Below are positions 35,186 through 43,524 of a DNA stretch of 64,000 bases, piece after piece. The first letter of the stretch is position 1. Each line of letters opens with the position of its first letter. The translations under genes and the position numbers were made by a program. The notes below the pieces were generated by a model. It was not told where the DNA came from. It searched no databases and worked only from the letters and a program-made list of their open reading frames with translations. The stretch covers positions 148,932 to 212,931 of the forward strand of contig NZ_NWBU01000005.1 in NCBI RefSeq assembly GCF_003050615.1, written 5' to 3'. Origin of the DNA: Sphingomonas oleivorans. GTDB lineage: Bacteria > Pseudomonadota > Alphaproteobacteria > Sphingomonadales > Sphingomonadaceae.

Positions 35186-36703
35186 GTGCCGACACTGGAT
35201 TGGATGACGCGCGGGGAGGATGTGCGCGCGGCGGCGGCGGTGCCGTATCGGTTGTTGGAGGCGATGCCCGATCTAGACGGCGGCGATGGGGATGCCGCCA
35301 ACATGTTGATCCAGGGCGACAATCTCGACGCACTCAAGGCGCTGCTCCCCTATTACAAGGGTGCGGTCAAGTGCATCTACATCGATCCGCCGTACAATAC
35401 GCGATCGGCGTTTGAGCATTACGACGACAATCTGGAGCACAGCCAGTGGCTGGCGATGATTTATCCGCGCCTTGTGCTGCTGCGCGACCTGCTGGCGGAG
35501 GACGGCAGCATCTGGGTGTCGATTGACGACAATGAGGGGCATTACCTCAAGGTCGTGATGGACGAGGTGTTTGGGCGGCGAAACTTTCTGGCCGAGATTA
35601 TCTGGCAAAAGCGCACTTCTCGGGAGAATCGAGCTGCCATCGGCTTGGCCCACGATGCGATCCTTGCGTACGGCAAAATGCCCGCAGTCGAATGGAAAGC
35701 GGTACGAAACAAGCTGCCGCCGAACCTGAACGGGTTCTCAAATCCTGATGCCGATCCGCGAGGTCCATGGCGATCAATTCCATTCTCAGCCCAAGGATAT
35801 CGGCCAAATCAAATGTACGTGATTGATGGCCCGAATGGAGAACGCCATGAACCTCCTCGAGGTCGCTGCTGGGGGGCGACCGAAGAAGTTTTCCGACGGT
35901 ATGAAGCCGAGAACCGAGTGTATTTTCCTCGAGATGGTGCCGGTCGCCCGCGCATTAAGCAATTTGCCGGTGAAGAGGCCGGATTGGTTCCAATGTCGCT
36001 TTGGTTGGCCGAAGACGTTGGAACCAATGAAGAATCGAAGCGCGAAATTCTACGCCTGTTTGAGGATGAGACGCCGTTCGGCACCCCTAAGCCTGAACGG
36101 CTCATGCAACGCATCCTGCACATCGCCAGCAATCCCGGCGATCTCGTGCTCGACAGCTTTCTCGGCTCGGGCACGACGGCGGCCGTCGCGCACAAGATGG
36201 GACGGCAGTGGATCGGCATCGAGATGGGCGATCATGCGGTCAGCCACTGCAAGCCGCGCCTCGATAAGGTGATAGCCGGCGAACAGGGCGGCGTCTCCGA
36301 AGCGGTCGGTTGGAACGGCGGCGGCGGCTATCGCTTCTACCGCCTCGGTGCGCCTGTCTTCGAGGCCGACGGCCATATTGCCGACGACATCCGCTTCTCC
36401 ACGCTGGCCGCGCATATCTGGTTCAGCGAAACCGGCACCCCTTTCACCGCCGCAGCCGACAGCCCGGTGCTCGGCACCCATGACGGCATGACTTATGCGC
36501 TGCTGTACAACGGCATATTGGGCGATCGGTCGGTCAGCGGCGGCAATGTCCTGACCACCGCGCTGCTCGATCGCTTGCGGGCCGAGAGCGGATGGGACGG
36601 CCCGATGACCGTCTATGGCGAGTGGTGCAAGCTCGGCGCGGCGCGCCTCGCCGAAGCCGACGTGACCTTCAAACAAACGCCATATGATGTGAGAGCGCGC
36701 TGA
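35186..36703 (+). CDS. mod: Type III restriction-modification DNA methyltransferase (Mod), N6-adenine
   Basis: About 505 residues from the GTG at 35186; TTG 35183 and ATG 35204 are alternatives. Motif IV DPPY is at residues 67-70 (YIDPPYNT) and the SAM motif DSFLGSGTT is near residues 322-330. This is the beta-class order of Type III Mod adenine methyltransferases. The region between, about residues 150-290, is the target-recognition domain; its DNA (35640-36030) is less GC-rich than the flanks, as expected for an exchanged specificity domain. The TGA stop overlaps the res ATG (TGATG). Confidence 0.9.
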   Translation: MPTLDWMTRGEDVRAAAAVPYRLLEAMPDLDGGDGDAANMLIQGDNLDALKALLPYYKGAVKCIYIDPPYNTRSAFEHYDDNLEHSQWLAMIYPRLVLLRDLLAEDGSIWVSIDDNEGHYLKVVMDEVFGRRNFLAEIIWQKRTSRENRAAIGLAHDAILAYGKMPAVEWKAVRNKLPPNLNGFSNPDADPRGPWRSIPFSAQGYRPNQMYVIDGPNGERHEPPRGRCWGATEEVFRRYEAENRVYFPRDGAGRPRIKQFAGEEAGLVPMSLWLAEDVGTNEESKREILRLFEDETPFGTPKPERLMQRILHIASNPGDLVLDSFLGSGTTAAVAHKMGRQWIGIEMGDHAVSHCKPRLDKVIAGEQGGVSEAVGWNGGGGYRFYRLGAPVFEADGHIADDIRFSTLAAHIWFSETGTPFTAAADSPVLGTHDGMTYALLYNGILGDRSVSGGNVLTTALLDRLRAESGWDGPMTVYGEWCKLGAARLAEADVTFKQTPYDVRAR

Positions 36704-39291
36704 TGGAACTCAAGCCCTATCAGCGCCGCGCGCTCGATGCGCTCCGCACCTTCCTCGACCAGGCGGCGATCCGTCCGCACGCGCAGGCCTATGCCGCCGC
36801 CTGCGCAGTAGGCGAGCCGGGGGCCTATCAGGCCGCCTACCGGCCGCTCGCCGGCCTACCGGACGTGCCCTATTGTTGCCTGCGCCTACCAACTGGCGGC
36901 GGCAAGACGCTGCTCGCCGCGCGCGCGATCGGCATCGCGCGCGATGCCTTTCTCGACCGGCGCTTTCCGGTGGTGCTGTGGCTCGTCACCTCGACCACCA
37001 TCGCCGAACAGACGCTCGGCGCGCTCAAAAAGCCGACGCATCCCTATCGTCAGGCACTGGAGGCCGCCTTCGGCGGCGCGGTGCGGGTGCTGGGCATCGA
37101 CGAGCGCCGCCAGCTTCGCCCGCAGGACATGATGGACGCCGCAACCGTGATCGTCGCCACCGTGCAGGCGTTCCGCGTCAACAACGTCGCCGACCGCAAC
37201 GTCTATCGCGACGATGAAGAGCTGGAGGCGCACTTCGTCCAGCTCGCCTCGGGCGCCGACCTCGCCCGGCACGAGGAGGGCGCGCGGCGGGGTAAGCCGA
37301 TCGCCAGCTTCGCTAATCTGCTCAAGCTGCACCGCCCGCTCATCATCGTCGATGAGGCGCACAACTTTACTTCGACGCTGTCCGGCGAGACGATCCAGCG
37401 CATCGCCCCCGCCGCCGTGGTGGAGTTCACCGCAACACCGGTGCGCTCCAACGTCATTGTCTCGGCGACCGCCGCCGAGCTGAAGGCGGCCGACATGATC
37501 AAGCTGCCGATTCACCTGTCGCAGCACGGGAGCTGGCAGGCGGCGATCGCCCATGCGGTCGACAACCGCGCCTGGCTGGACCGGATCGCAGCGAAGGACG
37601 GCGGCGGCATCCGTCCGATCGTGCTCTACCAGGCGCAGCCCGCCCGCGAGGGCGCCGAGGCTACGGTGGAGGTGGTGAAGCGCCACCTGATCGATGATTG
37701 CCGTATTCCTGAGGACCGCATCGCGGTCGCGACGGGCAACCAGCGCGAACTCGACGATGTCGACCTGTTTGACGCCACCTGCAAGATCGAGCATGTCATC
37801 ACCGTCGACGCACTGAAGGAAGGCTGGGACTGCTCCTTCGCTTATGTCTTCTGTTCCCTCGCCAGCATCCGCAGCGGCGGCGCGGTGGAGCAGCTGCTGG
37901 GGCGTGTGCTTCGAATGCCCTTTGCGACGCGCCGCTCGTCGGAAGAGCTGAACCGCGCCTATGCCCATGTGTCCGAGCGCAACTTCTTCGAGGCGGCCGA
38001 AGGGCTGAAGGACCGGCTGACCGCGATGGGCTTCGACGAGCGCACCGCGCTCGAGGCAATCGTCGAACAGCCCGAGACCTTCGACTGGCGCGAGGACGCG
38101 ACGCTGTTCACCCGCCCTGAGCTGCCGGTGCTGCGGGTGCAGGAGCGGCCGGACCAGAGTAACTGGACGCCCGAGATGGTGGCCGCCACCCGCATCGCCG
38201 ACGACGGCGCGGGCGGCGTCGCGATCACCTTCGACACGAGTGCGCCCGATGAGGTGCTGCGCGAGGTGGCGACCGCGGTAACGACGCCCGCGACGACGCC
38301 GATGGCGGCGGTGGAGGCGTTCATTGCCCGCCGTGCGGCAACGCTGTCGCCTGCCGAGCAAGGCGAGGTGCTGACGGTGCCACGCCTCGCCATCGAGCGG
38401 GATGGTCAGCTTGAGATCGTCTTTCCCGAGACGCTGGTGGACGTGGGCGGTTGGGACCTGCGGCAGGTCGACACCTCACTCCCCGGCTTTGCGCTGACCG
38501 AGCGGCCCGACACGTTTGAGATGGACGTGGACGGCGACCAGGTCGTCTACAGCCGCATCGACGCGCATGCCGAACTGGCGCTTGACGACGCGACTGACTG
38601 GGACGTGGCGGCGCTGTCACGTTGGCTCGACCGCACCACCCGACAGCGCGACGTCGCGCAGCCGATCTTCCTCGAATATTGCCGCCGCGTCGTGGAGGAC
38701 GTGGCAGAGCATATCCCGCTCGCTCAACTGGTCCGCAGCAAATACGCGCTCCGCCGCGCGATCAACGCGCGCGTCCAGCAACTGCGACGCGAAGCAGGGA
38801 CGCATGGCGTGCAGCTGCTGCTCGGTGACATCGCGCCGGTCCTAGGGCTGGGCGAGAACGGGTTTAGCTTCTCAAAGGCTGGCTACGACCCGCGCAACCC
38901 CTATGTCGGCCCGTGGCGGCCGAACAAGCATCTGTTCTCGCAGGTGGGTGACCTAAAGCACGGCGGCGAAGAATGGATGGCAGCGGTCGCCATCGACGAC
39001 CATCCTCAAGTCCATCGTTGGGTCCGCAACGTTGACCGCACACCCTGGTCCTATTGGTTGCCGACATCGACCGATCGCTTCTACCCCGACTTCGTCGCCG
39101 AACTGAAGGACGGACGGACCCTCCTGATCGAATATAAGGGCGCGCACCTGACCAACGATCCCGATAGTGCCGAAAAGTGCAACATCGGCGCGCGATTGCA
39201 AGAGATCAGCCGCGGGGCGGTGGTGTTCCTGTGGGCCGAACTGGACCGAAGCGGCGGCGTATCGCGCCAGATCGACGCGGCGATCGGCTGA
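36703..39291 (+). CDS. res: Type III restriction enzyme, Res helicase-nuclease subunit
   Basis: An 862-residue protein. The superfamily-2 helicase core has LPTGGGKT (Walker A, about residue 62), IIVDEAHNF (Walker B, about 216), FTATPV (motif III) and EQLLGRVLRMP (motif VI). The C-terminal PD-(D/E)XK nuclease is YPDFV near residue 793 with LLIEYKG near 809. All the residues needed for an active Type III enzyme are visible. It overlaps mod by one base and is translated with it. The complex cuts DNA between convergent unmethylated sites. Confidence 0.9.
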   Translation: MELKPYQRRALDALRTFLDQAAIRPHAQAYAAACAVGEPGAYQAAYRPLAGLPDVPYCCLRLPTGGGKTLLAARAIGIARDAFLDRRFPVVLWLVTSTTIAEQTLGALKKPTHPYRQALEAAFGGAVRVLGIDERRQLRPQDMMDAATVIVATVQAFRVNNVADRNVYRDDEELEAHFVQLASGADLARHEEGARRGKPIASFANLLKLHRPLIIVDEAHNFTSTLSGETIQRIAPAAVVEFTATPVRSNVIVSATAAELKAADMIKLPIHLSQHGSWQAAIAHAVDNRAWLDRIAAKDGGGIRPIVLYQAQPAREGAEATVEVVKRHLIDDCRIPEDRIAVATGNQRELDDVDLFDATCKIEHVITVDALKEGWDCSFAYVFCSLASIRSGGAVEQLLGRVLRMPFATRRSSEELNRAYAHVSERNFFEAAEGLKDRLTAMGFDERTALEAIVEQPETFDWREDATLFTRPELPVLRVQERPDQSNWTPEMVAATRIADDGAGGVAITFDTSAPDEVLREVATAVTTPATTPMAAVEAFIARRAATLSPAEQGEVLTVPRLAIERDGQLEIVFPETLVDVGGWDLRQVDTSLPGFALTERPDTFEMDVDGDQVVYSRIDAHAELALDDATDWDVAALSRWLDRTTRQRDVAQPIFLEYCRRVVEDVAEHIPLAQLVRSKYALRRAINARVQQLRREAGTHGVQLLLGDIAPVLGLGENGFSFSKAGYDPRNPYVGPWRPNKHLFSQVGDLKHGGEEWMAAVAIDDHPQVHRWVRNVDRTPWSYWLPTSTDRFYPDFVAELKDGRTLLIEYKGAHLTNDPDSAEKCNIGARLQEISRGAVVFLWAELDRSGGVSRQIDAAIG

Positions 39292-39320
39292 CGGTCGCGC
39301 ATGAACGCGGGGGCGAAACA

Positions 39321-40115
39321 TTGGCAAAACTGAACCGCAAGCAGATCCATGACCGCGCACGCGCGACGCTGGAAGCACATCCCGGCGGAATGCGCTGGGC
39401 GGACATCCTGAAGATCATTCACGCGAACGATCCCGAGACGCCGGCGAACAGCATTCAAGGCGCACTCCATATTCTGTTTCAAACCGCCGACGACATCGTG
39501 AAGATCGCGCGCGGCACGTACCAACTGGCTAAGTTCGTTGACGCCGACGCCGCCGACGCGATGGCCGCCGAGGAGGCGATCGCATCGGCGCCCGTCGACG
39601 CCGATATCAGCGGAACCGCGTCAGGCCCCGTCGCCGAGCAGGACTTCTACGCCAGTTTCGCCAAATGGCTGGAAGAAAATGACGAGGCGACTGTGGCCGG
39701 CTCTCTGGGTGGCAGCAGCCTCGGCGGGAAATGGGGCACCCCCGACGTGATGGGCGTCCTAAAGCCGCGCGCGCAAGACATGTTCAAGTTCGAGCCTCAA
39801 ATCGTCACCGCCGAGATCAAGGCGACGCCCAGCCAACCCGTGGTGGCCTTCGGTCAAGCGGTTGCCTATCGCCTGTTTTCGCACAAGAGCTACATCGTCG
39901 TGCCCCGCACCACGACGAGCGATGATATGAACCGGCTGAAGTCGCTGTGCAGCATCCACGGAGTTGGACTAGTGGTCTTCACACTCAACAAGGACGAGCC
40001 GGATTACAACGTCATCGTGCTGCCGGCACTCGCCAGTCCGGACATGTTCTACGTCAACAGCATGCTTGATCGGCTGAAGAGCAGCGAACCTAAGCTGTTG
40101 AACAAGCTGTTTTGA
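39321..40115 (+). CDS. HARE-HTH-like domain fused to a PD-(D/E)XK nuclease-like domain
   Basis: A 264-residue protein from the TTG at 39321, 30 bp after res. The N-terminal 70 residues (KQIHDRARATLEAHPGGMRWADILKIIHAND ... GTYQL) resemble the HARE-HTH (HB1/ASXL/restriction endonuclease) winged helix. The C-terminal part has TPDVMG with Asp142 and TAEIKAT with Glu165 and Lys167, followed by a QAVAYRLFSHKSYIVVP strand-helix, a plausible PD-(D/E)XK nuclease core. Third gene of the Type III operon; such a gene is not part of classical Type III systems. It may be a second restriction nuclease or an accessory reader of the modification. Confidence 0.75.
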   Translation: MAKLNRKQIHDRARATLEAHPGGMRWADILKIIHANDPETPANSIQGALHILFQTADDIVKIARGTYQLAKFVDADAADAMAAEEAIASAPVDADISGTASGPVAEQDFYASFAKWLEENDEATVAGSLGGSSLGGKWGTPDVMGVLKPRAQDMFKFEPQIVTAEIKATPSQPVVAFGQAVAYRLFSHKSYIVVPRTTTSDDMNRLKSLCSIHGVGLVVFTLNKDEPDYNVIVLPALASPDMFYVNSMLDRLKSSEPKLLNKLF

Positions 40116-40195
40116 TGGCGGTGTCTGGCCGATTCTTGCCTGTCCGCTGTTGAGCAGGCACGCTCAGTAAGCGGACGCTCGGCAGGTAGGACCAA

Positions 40196-40804
40196 ATGAA
40201 CGATATTCTCGCAGGATATGCGGCAGCGGCGACGCCCGAACTGATCGCCCGTTTCAATGCCCTCTCTCCGTCAGAACTATACGCGCCAGTCTTTGATCTC
40301 CTACCGACTAGCCCGGCTCGGGTCGCCGATATCGGGACCGGAATCGGTCGGGACGCAGCCTGGTTTGCACAGCAAGGTCATGAGGTCTTGGCGGTCGAGC
40401 CCGTCAAAGAGCTTCGCGAAGCGGGAGAAGCGTTGCATGGCTCTGTCAATATCGAATGGCTAGATGACCGACTTCCCGAACTTGCAACGGCCCAAACGCG
40501 CGATCCGTTCGACTTGGTGACCCTATGCGCGGTCTGGCAGCATCTCGACGACAATGCCCGACGGGTTGCCATGGTGAACCTCGCGCGAATGACAGCGATA
40601 GGTGGCATGTTGATCATGTCGCTTCGACATGGTCCGGGTGCATCCGATCGCCGTGTGTTTCCGGTTTTGCCAGAAGAGACGATCAAGACAGCGAGCCGAT
40701 TGGGCTTCGATCTTACACGACGGTCGGAGGCTGACTCGGTGCAGCCCGATAACCAAGCGAGGGGCGTCCGCTGGACTTGGCTCGCTCTGAGCAAGGTCTG
40801 CTAA
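40196..40804 (+). CDS. Class I SAM-dependent methyltransferase
   Basis: A 202-residue Rossmann methyltransferase. Motif I is ADIGTGIGRDAAWFA, and the acidic residue binding the ribose is in VLAVEPVK. LVTLCAVWQHLDD is the usual motif IV/post-motif region of small-molecule methyltransferases. It lacks DPPY, so it is not an adenine DNA methyltransferase. TAGGA precedes the ATG. It sits between the nuclease-like gene and the right repeat, so it travels with the island. Substrate unknown. Confidence 0.8.
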   Translation: MNDILAGYAAAATPELIARFNALSPSELYAPVFDLLPTSPARVADIGTGIGRDAAWFAQQGHEVLAVEPVKELREAGEALHGSVNIEWLDDRLPELATAQTRDPFDLVTLCAVWQHLDDNARRVAMVNLARMTAIGGMLIMSLRHGPGASDRRVFPVLPEETIKTASRLGFDLTRRSEADSVQPDNQARGVRWTWLALSKVC

Positions 40805-40922
40805 AGAGCAGCGCCTGCAAACAGCACTATGGCAACCATGGGTCGCGAGCCGTCGCTCACCAAGAAGATGAACGAGCGGCAACTTTCGGGAAATCCGCCG
40901 GCCCATTTGAACGGCAAAAATT

Positions 40923-41120
40923 GGCGCGAAGCGGAATCACCGGCACCGCAGCTCCGCAATGTCCGCTCTTTCCGGAAGCGGGCGTTGCGGTCCGCCGACG
41001 GGAATGGCTGACAAGGTGACAGGGACCGGACCCGGTCGAACGATTGCTCCATGAACGAACGTCCGGAAGCACGGATTTCTGCCCGAAAGGAGCCGGCCCG
41101 CTACTGGCCGATGCCGTTGA
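40923..41120. repeat. 198-bp direct repeat, right copy of the R-M island
   Basis: The right copy of the repeat described at 34521-34718, in the same orientation and with no gaps. The sequence just before it (40850-40922) has a GGCAACTTTCGGGAAATCCGC word and no gene. Confidence 0.9.
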
Positions 41121-41182
41121 AAAAGTCCGCTCGTGGCAGCCGCAGCGCCTGCCCGGGGAAGTCCCTTCGATCGACGATCGGT

Positions 41183-41659
41183 TCAGCTTCGTCCGTTGAG
41201 CCTGCGCAAGAGCCGGGTAAGCTGTTCCAGCTCAGCGTCCCGCCATTGCTCGATACATGTTCGAAAGAGACTGCCTTTGCGGTCGATCGCTTCGGCGACC
41301 TTTGCCCGGCCCGTATCTGCAAGGCCATATAGGATGCTTCGGCCATCTGCAGGATCTGGCTGGGCTTCGATCAGGCCAAGCTTGCGCAGATCCTTCGTCA
41401 ATCTGCTGACCACGCTTCTGTCCATGGCCACAGCGTCGGCGATCCGGCTCGCCTGGGCGGGGCCGAATGAATGCAGCCACTGCAGAATCTGAAATGCCGC
41501 ACCGGACACCGGCGGCTGAAAATTTTCCGCAGCCTCCGCCGTGACGGCGCGTGACGCGCTGATCAGCGCGTTCAGTTCGTCCCCCAGCTTCCGGACGATC
41601 GTCTCACGGCGCGTCATCGCCCGAGGTCGCGTCTCATCCGGCTTGTCGCTCCCGTCCAT
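41183..41659 (-). CDS. MarR-family transcriptional regulator
   Basis: A winged-helix protein of about 158 residues from the ATG at 41659; upstream starts at 41674 and 41689 would overlap the palindrome and are less likely. The core is GPAQASRIADAVAMDRSVVSRLTKDLRKLGLIEAQPDPADGRS, the standard MarR wing. It is divergent from the SDR gene with 91 bp between, and a perfect 7-bp inverted repeat lies next to its start, so it probably represses itself and the SDR. Confidence 0.85.
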   Translation of the reverse strand: MDGSDKPDETRPRAMTRRETIVRKLGDELNALISASRAVTAEAAENFQPPVSGAAFQILQWLHSFGPAQASRIADAVAMDRSVVSRLTKDLRKLGLIEAQPDPADGRSILYGLADTGRAKVAEAIDRKGSLFRTCIEQWRDAELEQLTRLLRRLNGRS

Positions 41660-41667
41660 CCTTGTCC

Positions 41668-41685
41668 CGATCATGATAATGATCG
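41668..41685. promoter_or_regulatory. Likely MarR operator, CGATCAT-N4-ATGATCG
   Basis: A perfect 7-bp inverted repeat around GATA (CGATCATGATAATGATCG). It starts nine bases upstream of the MarR start at 41659, in the shared promoter of the divergent MarR and SDR genes. Assignment to this MarR is by position. Confidence 0.65.
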
Positions 41686-41750
41686 ACAAAAGTCAATCAT
41701 GTTCATAGAGGTTGATGGACTTTTATCCACTATTCCGGCGGTGAGCAACC

Positions 41751-42656
41751 ATGCCTGACCTGAAGACGATCGTGATGACCGGAGCCACCAATGGCATCGG
41801 CCGCATAGCCGCCGCCGCGCTCGCCGGCCCGGGCGTTCGCCTGATCCTGATCGCCCGCAGCGAAGCGAAGGCGGAGGCTATGCGCGCCGATCTGCTGCGG
41901 TCCGCCCCTGACATGCAGATCGACCTTTTCCATGCCGACTTCACCGGGCTGGGCACCGTTGCAGCCGCGGCCGAAGCGATTGCCGCGCAATATGAGCGCA
42001 TCGATGTGCTGATCAATAATGCAGGCCTCCATGCATTCGAGCAGCGCGTCACCGAAGACGGCTTTTCCGAAATGATTTCGGTGAACTATCTGGCCCCCTG
42101 GCTGCTGACGGCGATCTTGTGCCGGCGTCTCGTCACATCCGCGCCATCTCGTATCGTGACCGTGGCGTCCGAAGCCTCCCGTCGCGCCCACGGCGTGAAT
42201 CCTGGCGTTGACCTCCATGACACCGCCGCCTTCACGCGCTTTGGCTCCTCGACGATCTACGGTAGGACCAAATTGATGAACATCATGTTCTCGATGGAAC
42301 TGGCCCGCCGGCTTGGGGGGAAGGGTGTGGCGGTCAATTGCCTCGATCCCGGATTCAACGTCACGGGATTGGGACGAGAGCTGCCATTCGCAGCGCTGCT
42401 CGAGCGGCTGCTCGGCTTCCTGCGCATTGGCGACCCGCGTCGCGGCGCGGGGATCATCGTGCGGCTCGCCACGGATCCGGCATTTGCAGAGCTGTCCGGA
42501 GGCTATTTTTCGGTCAGGGACGCCGCACCGCTCGTGCCCGTCGCGCCCGGCGGAGACATCGACGCGCAGCAGGCGCTATGGGCGATCACCAGCAAGAGCC
42601 TCGAACGATATTATGCTGGCCTTCGGGAATGCCCCCATTTGAGCGCGCCTGGCTGA
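41751..42656 (+). CDS. Short-chain dehydrogenase/reductase, retinol-dehydrogenase-like
   Basis: A 301-residue SDR. The cofactor motif is TGATNGIGR near residue 10, then NNAG (LINNAGLH), catalytic Ser in TVASEASRR and YxxxK in IYGRTKLMN. A basic residue after the glycine loop (ARSEAK) favours NADP(H). It belongs to the retinol dehydrogenase/WW-domain-oxidoreductase-like group with an extra C-terminal part. Substrate unknown; the adjacent MarR suggests an aromatic or lipophilic ligand. Confidence 0.87.
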   Translation: MPDLKTIVMTGATNGIGRIAAAALAGPGVRLILIARSEAKAEAMRADLLRSAPDMQIDLFHADFTGLGTVAAAAEAIAAQYERIDVLINNAGLHAFEQRVTEDGFSEMISVNYLAPWLLTAILCRRLVTSAPSRIVTVASEASRRAHGVNPGVDLHDTAAFTRFGSSTIYGRTKLMNIMFSMELARRLGGKGVAVNCLDPGFNVTGLGRELPFAALLERLLGFLRIGDPRRGAGIIVRLATDPAFAELSGGYFSVRDAAPLVPVAPGGDIDAQQALWAITSKSLERYYAGLRECPHLSAPG

Positions 42657-42713
42657 GGCCGGAACGCGCATCATTTGCATTTCATTCGTGCATAGGCCGC
42701 CATGGCATCCGGA

Positions 42714-42749
42714 CAAAAGAAGAGGGCCGGCATCGCTGCCGTGCCCTCT
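42714..42749 (-). terminator. Rho-independent terminator of the beta-barrel gene
   Basis: Stem AGAGGGC ... GCCCTCT (7 bp) extended inside by GGCA/TGCC around TCGC. On the minus strand it is followed by TTCTTTT. It begins 20 bp after the stop of the outer-membrane protein gene and also lies after the convergent SDR gene. Confidence 0.75.
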
Positions 42750-42768
42750 CCTCTATTCCGCAGAAGGA

Positions 42769-43290
42769 TCAGAAGCCGAAGACGACGCCGACGACTGCCT
42801 GATTATTCTTGAGATCGGACTCATAATTGACGTGGTTCAGCTCGAAGCGGAGCGACGTGCTGTCGGTGATGCCCGTCTCGACGCCGCCGCCGAAACGGAT
42901 GCCGTCACCCCAGGCGCTGCCGAATCCTTCGGCGCCCACCTTGCTGCGCTGATAGCCGATGCGGCCATAGATGCCGGTCGTGTCCTGGATGCGGTAGCCG
43001 GCGCGCGCGCTGACGCCCCAACCCCACTTCGCCTCGAAGCCCTGCGCGTCGGCGGTGTTCAGGTCGATATTGGCTTCCGCGCCAACGAATGCACGCCCCA
43101 GCGGCAGATCATAACCAAGAAATGCGGTCCCGCCGACACCGTCAGCACCGATCCCTTCAAACTCTCCTGAGCCGTTCACATTGTCGAGCGTCGCGCCGCC
43201 GCCAATGAAGGGGCCGTTAAAGTCCGAAGCTTGCGCTGCCGTGGCCGCACCTGCAACTGCGACGGCTGCGATCAATACTTTCTTAAACAT
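42769..43290 (-). CDS. Small outer-membrane beta-barrel protein
   Basis: A 173-residue protein. The signal peptide MFKKVLIAAVAVAGAATAAQA is followed by alternating hydrophobic strands rich in Gly and aromatic residues (PFIGGGATLDNV, SARAGYRIQDT, IYGRIGYQRSK) and ends in Phe (VVGVVFGF), the signature of BAM substrates. It is an eight-stranded barrel of the Omp25/OmpW-like size, common in sphingomonads. Function unknown; it could be structural or adhesive. A good terminator follows the gene. Confidence 0.85.
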   Translation of the reverse strand: MFKKVLIAAVAVAGAATAAQASDFNGPFIGGGATLDNVNGSGEFEGIGADGVGGTAFLGYDLPLGRAFVGAEANIDLNTADAQGFEAKWGWGVSARAGYRIQDTTGIYGRIGYQRSKVGAEGFGSAWGDGIRFGGGVETGITDSTSLRFELNHVNYESDLKNNQAVVGVVFGF

Positions 43291-43524
43291 CTATAATCCT
43301 TACAACGCGTACTGTTACGCTACATTCCCGTTCGGGAGAGCGCGAGATAAGTATGACATTACGGTTACACAACGGCGAATGATCATCGTGCGACAGAGCC
43401 ACGGCGCGCGTTGCAAATATGTCACATTGGTCATGCTTGCCCTTCCCGTCGCGCTACGCGCAGGGACGTTGTCAGACCAGCCAAGCGCATGGCCAATGCG
43501 CGCGTCCACAGGGAAGAGGAGGCG

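Noticed and set aside
40196..40804. A second DNA methyltransferase in the R-M island
   Set aside because: It lacks DPPY-type and cytosine-type catalytic motifs; the sequence fits small-molecule methyltransferases.
34521..41120. Interpretation of the R-M island as a prophage or integrative element
   Set aside because: No integrase, recombinase or structural phage gene lies inside or next to the repeats. Only recombination between repeats is supported.
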